Assembly (NCBI RefSeq): GCF_004319545.1
Contig: NZ_CP036313.1
Span: forward strand, 1,676,501-1,740,500
Direction of reading: 5' to 3'
DNA: 64,000 bases
Origin: Desulfobacter hydrogenophilus
Lineage (GTDB): Bacteria > Desulfobacterota > Desulfobacteria > Desulfobacterales > Desulfobacteraceae
Positions 17,324-26,028 of this stretch are shown piece by piece (position 1 is the first letter of the stretch; each line of letters opens with the position of its first letter). Under the pieces are notes generated by a model. It was given only the letters and a program-made list of their open reading frames with translations, did no database searches and was not told the origin of the DNA. The position numbers and the translations under genes are program-made.

Positions 17324-18029
17324 GTGTGCCGGGCACGGCACATGTTCTTAAAAGTGAGCCGAATGTATCTAATTTCCAGATATTTGGCAAGTCTTAGACC
17401 CAGCCTGATGGAGGCGAAGGGCGTAGCGGTATGGCAACGGGGTATCGGTGACGATGTTTCGGGAGGAAGCTGCCTTGCTGAGACAAGGTATCGTGAAGGT
17501 ACGGGATGACGAACAGGGACCGAGTATAAGGCGCATATACCGTGACGAGTCTGCACCACAAGACGAAGTCCTCTATCCATCTCAAGGTGTGTCCGTAAAC
17601 TCGGCATTCGTGTACCGAAAGACATGTGTTTACCTCGGGAGATCTGCTGCGATCTCTATCAAAGGACTGACCGAACCGTAAGAGGAAACGATCACGTGGC
17701 AGAAGTCAGCAGAGGGCATAGTCGTCGGTGGAAACGAGCTGGGTCTCCCGAAAGCGGGAGAAGTCTACCCGGAGGTCTCGCCCCGATGGAGGCCCGAACG
17801 GTGCCCAAGCCGAATAGTTTAGGTAAATGGTCGCGGTTATCAAAGAGCATGTTCTTACCGACATAATGCAGCGGACGCTGAAATGTCGGTAGCGTTCTGA
17901 TTGATTAAAGCCCGGCAGGTCGGATGTATTTTATCTGTAACTGTTTTGACCAGCCGAACCGCCGGATAAGGTTCCGTATGTCCGGTGGTGTGGGAGGGGC
18001 GTCCCGCGAAGGGCGTCTCTATCCCTATT
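17324..18029 (+). mobile_element. Group II intron (IIC-attC type), reverse transcriptase mostly deleted
   Basis: The element begins GTGTGCCGGGCACGGCACAT and shows typical domain I-III text (AGCCTGATGGAGGCGAAGGG, TATGGCAACGGGGTATCGG). Domain V is visible at about 17956-17990: ACCGCCGGA pairs with TCCGGTGGT around a short loop. Domain VI follows (GTGGGAGGGGCGTC...), ending CTATCCCTAT at about 18029. A hairpin (ACCGACAT/ATGTCGGT, 17858 on) lies in the reduced domain IV. Only about 700 of the usual roughly 1,900 bases remain. It is oriented opposite to the cassette genes and starts after GT in an attC site. Without its own maturase it could splice or move only with help in trans. Ends are estimated to within a few bases. 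Confidence 0.75.
17694..17866 (+). pseudogene. N-terminal remnant of intron-encoded reverse transcriptase
   Basis: VAEVSRGHSRRWKRAG and the following residues resemble the start of group II intron reverse transcriptase/maturase proteins. The frame ends after about 55 codons, just before the hairpin in domain IV; all catalytic RT motifs, including YxDD, and the maturase domain are missing. Confidence 0.5.
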
Positions 18030-18121
18030 ACACCCGTCGTCGCCTTAATTGTTCCGTTGTTTTATTGGGATTTTTTCTGCAATCTAAAACTGCAGGGATT
18101 TTGATCATATTGCTTTCGGAA

Positions 18122-19820
18122 GTGTAATACTCGATGATCCAGTTTTTAAAAATTGACATGAGACCTCGCTGGCAGTTATTATCCCCATGCTAACAGAATG
18201 CTTTGTATTTTAATGATGGGGCGGATTGATAATTCCCCCAAGAATTTAGATTCATGTGCTTTTGAGAATCGTTTGCCTTTACAAAATGCTCTTTTAAAAA
18301 TACCGAGATCTGCTTGAAATGGGATTCTGGGTCATCACTATGAATGATTTGTTCGACAAAGGATAAGATGCAGTCAACTTTGACGGTGTCACATAGGCTG
18401 CCAACAGTTCTTGCGTGCAGTTTGTTATTTATCGAGGCCACCTGGTCAGGATGAAGCAGGAGACAATGATCAACCAACAGACTCAGGGTCAAACTTCTGT
18501 AAGACCCGTCTTCATCAGGTTGTTTGGTCAAATTTCCCCAGCCTTCATTCGTCTTATGGTCTTGAATAAAAACCTCTACTAACCATCTGAGTGTAAATGC
18601 GTCTATGATATCAGGATATCGCCAGGTCAGATCCGAAGCGGCAAGATACCGATAGTCCTTTTCTCCAATGTATTTTATTGCAATGACAAATCTTTTTTTC
18701 TTATGAGCACACACATGTATTCTGGCACTTTTAATGAGTACAACAACCTCTTTACCTCCACGTACATGTATGGTCTTTTGAATTGGTTGAATATTTTTAA
18801 AATATGTTTCAACTGATTTTTTATCGCTCTTGAGTAAAATATTTTGATTGTACCTTATTTGGCTGATAACTTGGGCGTTTCCTGCAATTTTAGACGCTTC
18901 ATCCATGAACTCAGCATTCCCATATAAGGCATCTGCAACAATCGCTTCTATTTTTATTTCCGGGTGTTTCTCTACAAATATTTTTAAAAGAGCCTTGGCA
19001 ATCATTGGAATGGTAGGATATTCTTCTGAGCGCACCGGTTTTTTTGGGCGTTCTGATTTTGGTACGCCAGCCTTTTTTAATCTTTTATCCTCCTTGGTCC
19101 ATTCGCTGATTTTTGGATCAGGAATATGAAAGGCGTAGCCAATTGGAAAGCTGAGTTTTGGTGTTATCAACACCAAAAATACTAAGCCTTGCCCCATGCA
19201 AAAACCACCCGTTGATTTGTCTTTTATTTTGTGGACTCCAAAAATTTTTGTTGTGCATTTACTACGCTTTTTATCGGAATCATCAATACTGACAACACCT
19301 TTGGTAATGCCATATACTTTGAAAATAATTTTAAGGCTGAGATGAAACAGATGCTCCCAAGCAATTTTAGAATGGCGAAACATCCAGGAAAGAGCTGTAG
19401 TTTTATACAATCCCACACTGATACGTGAAAAAGCAGCCCAATTGATGCTGCTGGTCAAGATGATTCCAGTGATGCAGAAACCCAGCCAGAATTTTTGTGA
19501 TTTGCTTAAGGTCATTCCTGGGGATGACTGTGTTAATTCAGTATTCAGTGAATCAGTATACTTTTCAACAAACGGCAACAGCTTATTTATTAACACATCC
19601 GCCTCATTCCTTATTTTCATAAATGAGGTGTTATACTGCAATTGAACTATTGTATTCAAATAACATTTATTTTACTCTGCTCATTGAAGGCTGGCCAACC
19701 GATGAGTGAGATATCAGTTTGGAAAATTGGTATTATAGCATCGACTTGACCAGCCTTTGCATTTTTCAATACTGATTACCTGTTCTTCCCTCAAAAAAAC
19801 TGGATCATCGAGTAATACAC
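18122..19820 (-). mobile_element. Intact-looking 1.7-kb insertion sequence (DDE, IS4-like)
   Basis: Terminal inverted repeats of about 26 bases share TACTCGATGATCCAGTTTTT (18128-18147 and its complement at 19795-19814, preceded by GTGTA/GTGTAT outermost). One long transposase gene fills the element. Flanks CGGAA and CGCAA are similar but not an exact target duplication. A further inverted repeat inside the right end (AAGGCTGGCCAA at 19686, complement near 19747) may be a transposase-binding or transcription-stopping structure. Confidence 0.82.
18190..19659 (-). CDS. IS4-like DDE transposase
   Basis: 489 residues, uninterrupted. Putative catalytic residues lie in VVSIDDSDKKRS (first Asp), AIVADALYGNAEF (second Asp) and LRWLVEVFIQDHK (Glu). 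Other conserved-looking parts are VISQIRYNQNILL and YLAASDLTWRYPDIIDAF. It should cut and join the ends of the element at 18122-19820. The exact IS subfamily is uncertain because the canonical YREK spacing of IS4 is not fully clear. Length and open frame suggest a recent, possibly active copy. Confidence 0.85.
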   Translation of the reverse strand: MNTIVQLQYNTSFMKIRNEADVLINKLLPFVEKYTDSLNTELTQSSPGMTLSKSQKFWLGFCITGIILTSSINWAAFSRISVGLYKTTALSWMFRHSKIAWEHLFHLSLKIIFKVYGITKGVVSIDDSDKKRSKCTTKIFGVHKIKDKSTGGFCMGQGLVFLVLITPKLSFPIGYAFHIPDPKISEWTKEDKRLKKAGVPKSERPKKPVRSEEYPTIPMIAKALLKIFVEKHPEIKIEAIVADALYGNAEFMDEASKIAGNAQVISQIRYNQNILLKSDKKSVETYFKNIQPIQKTIHVRGGKEVVVLIKSARIHVCAHKKKRFVIAIKYIGEKDYRYLAASDLTWRYPDIIDAFTLRWLVEVFIQDHKTNEGWGNLTKQPDEDGSYRSLTLSLLVDHCLLLHPDQVASINNKLHARTVGSLCDTVKVDCILSFVEQIIHSDDPESHFKQISVFLKEHFVKANDSQKHMNLNSWGNYQSAPSLKYKAFC

Positions 19821-20198
19821 CGCAAAGAGAAATGTCTTTGATAATAAACGAAAATATCCATCCACCTGAAGAAGAACACCAGCGTAGAGTAATAACTCAA
19901 CTTTCGATACTTAAAAACAGCAACGAATGAAATTATAACTAACTGAATTTGCAATATGAATTGACGAATTTTACTTTATATGATATGCTTCGTTTACCAC
20001 TAAACAAACATTTCAGACAAAGGAAATTCGTCAAAATGAATACTACCCTTACCGACCTACAAAATCAAATAACAAATTCAGAACAGATTGGCGTACTCAG
20101 TATTGAATCAATCCTCGACGCCCGACCTGATCATAAAAATTAATATTTGATTTTAACTGATCTTCAATATAAACTTTGATAAAATACTTTGGAGCCAT
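19821..20198. other. AT-rich region between IS and two-component genes
   Basis: No supported gene. A 32-codon frame from 19831 (MSLIINENIHPPEEEHQ) and a 64-codon frame from 19949 lack recognisable homology; the first could be the end of a gene interrupted by the IS. The region should hold the promoter for the response regulator gene. Confidence 0.35.
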
Positions 20199-20849
20199 AT
20201 GCAGTTAAAAGTCCTTATAGCTGACGATCATGCCATCATCCGGGAGGGTTTGCGAAGCCTTCTGGAGAATAGGGGTATACAGGTTATGGATATTGCAAAA
20301 AACGGCAGGGAGGCCGTTGAAAAGGCAATCGCCCTTAAGCCTGATATTGTGATGATGGATATTTCCATGCCTGATCTTAACGGTGTCGAAGCCACCGCCA
20401 AAATCAGAAAAGAGGTGCCCCATACCAGGGTGATCGCTTTGTCTATGCATTCGAGTAAAAAAATTGTTGATAAAATGTTTGATTCGGGCGCATCCGGCTA
20501 TATTCTCAAAGAGTCTGCCTTTGATGAAATCTATGATGCCATCCAGGAAGTTCTTCGTGCAAATTTTTACCTGACGCCAGCTATTGCCAGAATGTGTACC
20601 GAAGACCAGGGCAAGGATCGCAGCACATGGGAAACACAGCCACAATTCAATAAAATTTCCCGGAAGGAACGGGAAGTCCTTCAATTGATTGCTGAAGGCA
20701 GAAAAACCAGAGAGATTGCCGAAACACTGGGTGTAAGCATTAAGACAGTGGAAACCCATCGAAGAAATATTATGAAAAAACTCAATATTTTTTCTGTGGC
20801 CGGATTAACCAAGTATGCCATCCTCGAAGGCATCATCGCTTTGGAATAG
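20199..20849 (+). CDS. NarL/FixJ-type response regulator
   Basis: 216 residues. Receiver domain, residues 1-120: acidic pair in VLIADDHAIIREGL, phospho-acceptor Asp in IVMMDISMPDLNGVEA, conserved Ser/Lys in VIALSMHSS and YILKESA. LuxR-type helix-turn-helix, about 150-216: ISRKEREVLQLIAEGRKTRE and GVSIKTVETHRRNIMKKL. It should bind DNA after phosphorylation. GGAG seven bases before the ATG supports the start. The histidine kinase gene begins 44 bases downstream and is the likely partner. A lone IS and the cassette island precede it. Confidence 0.95.
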   Translation: MQLKVLIADDHAIIREGLRSLLENRGIQVMDIAKNGREAVEKAIALKPDIVMMDISMPDLNGVEATAKIRKEVPHTRVIALSMHSSKKIVDKMFDSGASGYILKESAFDEIYDAIQEVLRANFYLTPAIARMCTEDQGKDRSTWETQPQFNKISRKEREVLQLIAEGRKTREIAETLGVSIKTVETHRRNIMKKLNIFSVAGLTKYAILEGIIALE

Positions 20850-20893
20850 TGGAATAGACAGCGGTAAGTACAACGTACCAGGATACCTATTGA

Positions 20894-22048
20894 ATGGAAC
20901 ATATTACAACTGCAAACCAGCTTGAAAAAACAGATGCAGTGGAGGCGCTTGCCAACGGCATTGCCCATGACGTCAACAATCTGTTGACCGCCATCAAGGG
21001 ACATGCCTCCCTGATGCTGAATAATGTTAATCCCACAGACCCGCTTTACGGCCATATTATTGAAATTTTGTCCAGCGTTGATAAGGGCTCCGATCTTGCC
21101 AAGCAACTGCTCGGCTTTGCCATGGCCGATGAGGTTTATTTAACACGCATGGATGCCAACAGGCTGGTGCGGTCAGTGGTGGAAAACATTAACCTGAAAG
21201 GGCAGCGGATTCTCCTGGATGTAAGCCTTACAGCCAAGCCTTTAATTATCAAAGGGGATCCTGACAAAATTAAACAGGTAGTCACAGCAGTCGTCAATAA
21301 TGCATTGCAGGCCATGCCCGAAGGTGGCAAGCTTTCTGTGCACACGGAAGCTGCCGCAATTATTAATGGTACGGCAGACGCCTTTGGACTGGAATCCGGA
21401 TTTTTTTGTAAAATCACTATATCCGATACTGGCATCGGCATGGACAGCGCTACCCTGGAAAAAATATTCAAAGCCTTTTATTCCCACAACCATAAACAAT
21501 TCCCGGACAAAAAGGGACTGGGTCTTACCTTTGGCAAAAAAATCGTAAAACATCACAACGGCGTCATTGATGTCTGGAGCTCTTTAAATGTCGGCTCCTC
21601 TTTTTCCATTATTCTGCCCCTGGCAGAGCACAACCATAATCACCTGGATGACATGCCTTCTGCCCAGGAGGAATTAAAGCTTGGCCATGAGTGCGTACTC
21701 CTGGTGGATGATGAACAGCGCATTCTCGATGTTGGACGTACAATCTGCAAGGCCCTGGGCTACACGGTTTTCACAGCGGCTTCCGGCAAAGATGCCTTGA
21801 AAATTTATGCAGAAAAAAAGAACGACATAAATGTTGTGGTTCTGGACATGATTATGCCGGGCATGGATGGACTGGAAGTGTTTATAGCGCTGAAAAAACT
21901 TAACCCTGATATTAAAGTTCTGCTTTCCACAGGATATGCCATTGATGAAAATGCCCAGGAAATGCTTAGACAGGGTTGCAAAGGATATATTCTCAAACCC
22001 TATTCCGTGTTGGATTTTTCACATAAGTTAAGAGAGATTCTTGGGTGA
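20894..22048 (+). CDS. Sensor-less hybrid histidine kinase with C-terminal receiver
   Basis: 384 residues, no membrane segment and no sensory domain. The H-box starts almost at the N-terminus (NGIAHDVNNLLTAIKGHASL, His25), typical of NtrB/hybrid-type kinases. The ATPase domain follows (VNNALQAMPEGG, ISDTGIGMD, GLGLTFGKKIV), then a receiver domain from about residue 265 (VLLVDDEQRILDVG, VVLDMIMPGMDGLEV, LSTGYA, GYILKPY). It is probably cytosolic and takes its input from another protein. It likely signals to the response regulator encoded just upstream, directly or through its own receiver. Confidence 0.92.
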   Translation: MEHITTANQLEKTDAVEALANGIAHDVNNLLTAIKGHASLMLNNVNPTDPLYGHIIEILSSVDKGSDLAKQLLGFAMADEVYLTRMDANRLVRSVVENINLKGQRILLDVSLTAKPLIIKGDPDKIKQVVTAVVNNALQAMPEGGKLSVHTEAAAIINGTADAFGLESGFFCKITISDTGIGMDSATLEKIFKAFYSHNHKQFPDKKGLGLTFGKKIVKHHNGVIDVWSSLNVGSSFSIILPLAEHNHNHLDDMPSAQEELKLGHECVLLVDDEQRILDVGRTICKALGYTVFTAASGKDALKIYAEKKNDINVVVLDMIMPGMDGLEVFIALKKLNPDIKVLLSTGYAIDENAQEMLRQGCKGYILKPYSVLDFSHKLREILG

Positions 22049-22338
22049 CAGATCGTTCTCGACATCTGTCCTATTATAATGTTTGAGTGACAAGTCAACC
22101 ATCTGCCGCGTTGTCTCTGGACAATTTTGTGGGCATGCGCCCCTCTTACGAGCTGTTCAAACAAGGGGTTTGTGCGTTCAGTCTCTAATATATGGCGGGT
22201 GAAAATTCATCATTCCTTGACACAATTTTCCTGATTTTTTATAGTCTTGTGAACATTCTTAAATCCATATTCTGAACAGCTTTTTTTACGCCGGGCAGAA
22301 ATGGTACGGATCAATCTCAACTTTGCATATGGATTTTA

Positions 22339-23028
22339 ATGATAAATTTTGATAACACCGTTCCTGTAAAGCTCAAAGGTGCCGGTGGCGGGTTGTGGAT
22401 TACCATAGACCCCTCCCATCCGGAGTCTGAAATTATTGCTGAAATTGACAGATTGTTGAAAAAACTCAAACATCTTGCCATAAATGCGGATGTGATCCTT
22501 GATGTCGGTGATGCCGACGGGCAGGAGGAACTGGTTGGCAGGATAAAATCACACCTTGAAAACGATTTTGAGCTTGGCACTATTTCGACTACCCCCAAAA
22601 AACGCTCCATTCCCACCGAACGTCGCCGCCAAAGGGATCTGTCCAAGGGCTGGAACCATCATAAAAGTGATGTACTTATGCTCAGGGGACGGGTACGCTC
22701 CGGTCAGAAAATCAATGCCAGAAAACATTTGGTAATCACAGGGGACGTGAACCCCGGTGCCGAGCTCACCGCAGGTGGGGATGTTCTTGTGCTTGGCACC
22801 CTGGCAGGAGAAGTCCATGCCGGATACCCGGAAAATGATGGGGCCATGATATTTTCCCTGGCATTTAACCCAAGTCTGGTAACGATTGGACTGATAACAG
22901 CCATTGGAGCCGGTGAACCAGGAACCCAAGGTCCTGAATTTGCCTGTGTGGAGCAGGGCAGCATTGTGGTTAAAAATTATATGAAAGAAAATCCGTTCAA
23001 ACGGATGCCCTGGCCGGAAGTGATTTAA
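22339..23028 (+). CDS. minC: Septum site-determining protein MinC
   Basis: 229 residues. A variable N-terminal domain is followed from about residue 115 by the conserved C-terminal beta-helix domain: LRGRVRSGQKINARKHLVI, GDVNPGAELTAGGDVLVLG, LAGEVHAGYP, and IGAGEPGTQGPEFACVEQG near the end. MinC blocks FtsZ polymerisation away from mid-cell when brought to the membrane by MinD. The C-terminal domain carries the MinD-binding face. First gene of minCDE; minD starts 32 bases after its stop. Confidence 0.94.
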   Translation: MINFDNTVPVKLKGAGGGLWITIDPSHPESEIIAEIDRLLKKLKHLAINADVILDVGDADGQEELVGRIKSHLENDFELGTISTTPKKRSIPTERRRQRDLSKGWNHHKSDVLMLRGRVRSGQKINARKHLVITGDVNPGAELTAGGDVLVLGTLAGEVHAGYPENDGAMIFSLAFNPSLVTIGLITAIGAGEPGTQGPEFACVEQGSIVVKNYMKENPFKRMPWPEVI

Positions 23029-23060
23029 AGAAAAAATAATCATAACTATTGAGGTGTAAT

Positions 23061-23855
23061 TTGGAAGGAAAAATTATTGTCGTAACATCTGGAAAGGGCG
23101 GCGTAGGTAAAACAACAGCGACCTCTTCCATTGGCGCGGCTTTGGCACTTGAAGGAAAAAGGGTTGCCATTGTGGATATGGATATCGGACTGCGTAACCT
23201 TGATGTGGTCATGGGCCTGGAAAACCGGATTGTTTTTAATATTGTAGATGTGGTCCAGGGCAAGTGCAAGATTGATCAGGCAGCCATCCGGGATAGACGT
23301 ATTGACAATCTTTTTCTTATTCCGGCCTCCCAAAGTGATAATAAAGATGTGTTGACACCGGCAGGGGTTGAACGGGTGGCCAATGAGTTGCGCAAAAAAT
23401 TTGATTATGTGATCATGGACTCTCCGGCCGGCATTGAAAGAGGGTTTGAAAACTCCATTGCCGGCGCCAATGAAGCGGTTGTGATCTGCACGCCGGATGT
23501 CTCCGCCGTCAGGGACGCAGATCGCGTTATCGGCCTTTTGTACGCCCGCTCCCTGGAACCCAAACTCATTGTCAACCGTATTGAGCCCGCCCGTGTGGCG
23601 CGTGGTGAAATGCTCAGTCATGAAGATGTGCTGGATATTTTGTCCATTGAACTGGCAGGACTTGTACCCATGGATGAAAAGGTTCTCATCTCTTCCAACA
23701 CCGGTACGCCCCTGGTGCTACAGAACGATTCCTTTGCTGGACAGGCCTTTCGCAGGATTGCCAAACGTCTGAATGGAGAAGATGTTCCCATTGAGGAACC
23801 GAATCGGAAAACCAGCGTATGGAGCAAATTGAGTAAAACTTTCGGATTAAGATAA
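23061..23855 (+). CDS. minD: Septum site-determining ATPase MinD
   Basis: 264 residues. Deviant Walker A SGKGGVGKTTATSSIG near residue 10, VDMDIGLRNLDVVMG, and switch II YVIMDSPAGIERG. The C-terminus (VWSKLSKTFGLR) is the amphipathic membrane-targeting helix. It binds the membrane with ATP, recruits MinC and is released by MinE. The start chosen is TTG at 23061, with GAGGTG four bases upstream. A further in-frame TTG at 23049 would add four residues and leave this Shine-Dalgarno sequence inside the gene. Confidence 0.95.
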   Translation: MEGKIIVVTSGKGGVGKTTATSSIGAALALEGKRVAIVDMDIGLRNLDVVMGLENRIVFNIVDVVQGKCKIDQAAIRDRRIDNLFLIPASQSDNKDVLTPAGVERVANELRKKFDYVIMDSPAGIERGFENSIAGANEAVVICTPDVSAVRDADRVIGLLYARSLEPKLIVNRIEPARVARGEMLSHEDVLDILSIELAGLVPMDEKVLISSNTGTPLVLQNDSFAGQAFRRIAKRLNGEDVPIEEPNRKTSVWSKLSKTFGLR

Positions 23856-23865
23856 GGAGAGTTGA

Positions 23866-24132
23866 ATGCTGCAAGAATTTTTGAGACGGTTCACAGGCCA
23901 GAAAAGAAGTAGTGACGAAGCAAAAAAGCGCCTTCAATTTTCTTTAGTTTACGACAAGCTGGAAGTGAACGACACGACGTTGACAGATCTTCAGACGGAT
24001 ATCGTTAATGTGATATCAAAATATTTTGAAATTGATAGAGATGCATTGGAGCTTAAGGTTAAAAATGACAAAGATATCTCTGCCCTGGTGTTTAACACCC
24101 CTATTCTTCATGTAAAAAGAAAACAGGTATAA
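23866..24132 (+). CDS. minE: Cell division topological specificity factor MinE
   Basis: 88 residues, standard size. The N-terminal membrane/MinD-interacting part (LQEFLRRFTG, AKKRLQFSLVYDKLE) is followed by the dimerisation part (LQTDIVNVISKYFEID, LEVKxx-like LELKVKND). It stimulates MinD ATPase and drives pole-to-pole oscillation. Ten bases separate it from minD. A strong terminator follows. Confidence 0.94.
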   Translation: MLQEFLRRFTGQKRSSDEAKKRLQFSLVYDKLEVNDTTLTDLQTDIVNVISKYFEIDRDALELKVKNDKDISALVFNTPILHVKRKQV

Positions 24133-24140
24133 CCCATTAA

Positions 24141-24180
24141 AACCGCTTCTGGAAACAAATCGTTTCCAGAAGCGGTTTTT
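24141..24180. terminator. Bidirectional terminator between minE and aspS
   Basis: Perfect 16-base stem (24141-24156 with 24162-24177) with a five-base loop, T-run on the + side and A-rich on the other. It lies between convergent minE and aspS and can serve both. Confidence 0.9.
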
Positions 24181-24214
24181 AATTTCAAGGCGTTCAACTT
24201 TGAACAATAGCCGA

Positions 24215-26002
24215 TTATTCTATCGGTTTTACCGTTTTAATGGCCAGCTCCTGAAGTTGAGCCGGGGCAGCTTTTGAGGGCGCTTGGGTCATCAGGCAGG
24301 TGGCTTTCTGGGTTTTGGGAAAGGCAATAACACTGCGGATGGAATCCTCACGGCAAAGCAGCATAACCAGACGATCCAGGCCAAATGCCAGGCCGCCGTG
24401 GGGAGGTGCACCAAAAGTCAGGGCTTCCAGCAGGAATCCGAACTTTTCTTTTGCTTCTTCTTTACCTATCCCTAAGCACTTGAGCACCCGTTCCTGAAGT
24501 TCGCTGTCATGGATACGGATACTGCCGCCGCCGATCTCAATACCGTTGAGAACCAGATCATAAGCCCGGGAGTTGACTTCCAGGGGATTGCTCTCCAGTT
24601 TGTCCAGATCCGATTCCATGGGTGCGGTAAACGGATGATGAAGCGCTTGGTAGCGTTTTTCCGTTTCATCATATTCAAACATGGGAAAATGGGTAATCCA
24701 GGTAAACTTAAACTCATTATCATTAATGAGCCCGAGCCTGCGTGCCAACTCGTTTCTCAACTGACCCAGGGCTTCATTGGTGATTTTGGGCTGGTCTGCC
24801 ACAAAAAAGACAATATCACCGGGTTCAAGATCCAGGCGCTGCTTTAACGCTTCTTTCTCATCATCTGAGAAGAATTTGGCAATGGGGGACTGCCACTGGT
24901 CTTCCTTTATCTTTATCCAGGCCAGGCCTTTGGCCCTGTAAACGGCGGCAAATTCAGTGAGCTCATCAATCTGTTTTCTGGAAAAATCCGCACAGCCTTT
25001 GGCATTGATGGCCTTGACCAAGCCACCGTTTTTAACTACAGAGGCAAATACTTTGAAATCCGCATTGGCCACAATGTCGGATACATTTTTCAATTCCAGG
25101 CCAAACCTTAAATCAGGACGATCTATACCGAACCGCTCCATGGCCTCGGCCCAGGTCATGCTGGGGAAGGGTTCGGGAAAGTCCACATCCAGTACATTTT
25201 TGAATATGGCCTTGATCAATCCTTCGCTAATTTCCATAACCTTCTGCTCATCCACAAAGGAGAGCTCCATATCGATCTGAGTGAACTCGGGTTGGCGGTC
25301 CGCCCGCAGGTCCTCGTCTCTGAAACATTTGATAATTTGGTAATACCGGTCAAAGCCGGCAACCATTAAAAGTTGTTTGAAAAGCTGGGGAGACTGGGGC
25401 AGGGCATAAAAGTCGCCCTGGTTGACCCGGGAGGGAACCAGATAATCCCTGGCACCTTCGGGCGTGCTTTTGGTCAAAACCGGAGTTTCAATATCCACAA
25501 AGCCCTTGGCATCCAGATAATTTCGAACCGTCATCGTGGTTTTGTGCCGGGCTATCATATTGTTTTTAAGCTGGGTACGCCTTAAATCCAGATAACGGTA
25601 CTGGAGTCGGATGGTTTCCGATGCATCCACCCGGTCTTCAATTTGAAAGGGGGGGGTTTTGGCCCTGGAAAAAATCCGCAACTCGTCCACAAGAACCTCT
25701 ATGGCACCGGTGGTCATTCTGGCGTTTACCATGTCCGCAGGTCTTGCCGATACCTTCCCTTTAATGCCCAGGACATATTCGTTTCTGATTTCCTGAGCTT
25801 TTTCATGGACAGTCTCTGATATCGACGGGTCAAATACCACCTGGGTAATGCCTTTCCGGTCCCGAAGGTCCACAAAAATCACGCCGCCGTGGTCCCGGCG
25901 GTGCTGGACCCACCCCATGAGTACGATGTCCTGGCCAATGTGGCTTTCTCCCAACTCGATGCAGGAGTGTGTGCGTTTCATATCTCCAAGTAAATCAGTC
26001 AC
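24215..26002 (-). CDS. aspS: Aspartyl-tRNA synthetase
   Basis: 595 residues, usual bacterial length. N-terminal OB-fold anticodon domain (VLMGWVQHRRDHGGVIFVDL), class II motif 1 (GFVDIETPVLTKSTPEGARD), motif 2 (YYQIIKCFRDEDLRADRQPE), bacterial GAD insertion, and motif 3 (PPHGGLAFGLDRLVMLL). It charges tRNA-Asp. No asparaginyl-tRNA synthetase is seen here, so it may be non-discriminating, but that cannot be decided from this window. hisS lies 26 bases upstream on the same strand. Confidence 0.97.
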   Translation of the reverse strand: MTDLLGDMKRTHSCIELGESHIGQDIVLMGWVQHRRDHGGVIFVDLRDRKGITQVVFDPSISETVHEKAQEIRNEYVLGIKGKVSARPADMVNARMTTGAIEVLVDELRIFSRAKTPPFQIEDRVDASETIRLQYRYLDLRRTQLKNNMIARHKTTMTVRNYLDAKGFVDIETPVLTKSTPEGARDYLVPSRVNQGDFYALPQSPQLFKQLLMVAGFDRYYQIIKCFRDEDLRADRQPEFTQIDMELSFVDEQKVMEISEGLIKAIFKNVLDVDFPEPFPSMTWAEAMERFGIDRPDLRFGLELKNVSDIVANADFKVFASVVKNGGLVKAINAKGCADFSRKQIDELTEFAAVYRAKGLAWIKIKEDQWQSPIAKFFSDDEKEALKQRLDLEPGDIVFFVADQPKITNEALGQLRNELARRLGLINDNEFKFTWITHFPMFEYDETEKRYQALHHPFTAPMESDLDKLESNPLEVNSRAYDLVLNGIEIGGGSIRIHDSELQERVLKCLGIGKEEAKEKFGFLLEALTFGAPPHGGLAFGLDRLVMLLCREDSIRSVIAFPKTQKATCLMTQAPSKAAPAQLQELAIKTVKPIE

Positions 26003-26028
26003 TTTTAATTTAAAACTCCATAACTATA

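Noticed and set aside
16713..17390. 225-codon version of the cassette lipoprotein
   Set aside because: The extra 93 codons read through attC and intron sequence; the lipoprotein signal and Shine-Dalgarno place the start at 17111.
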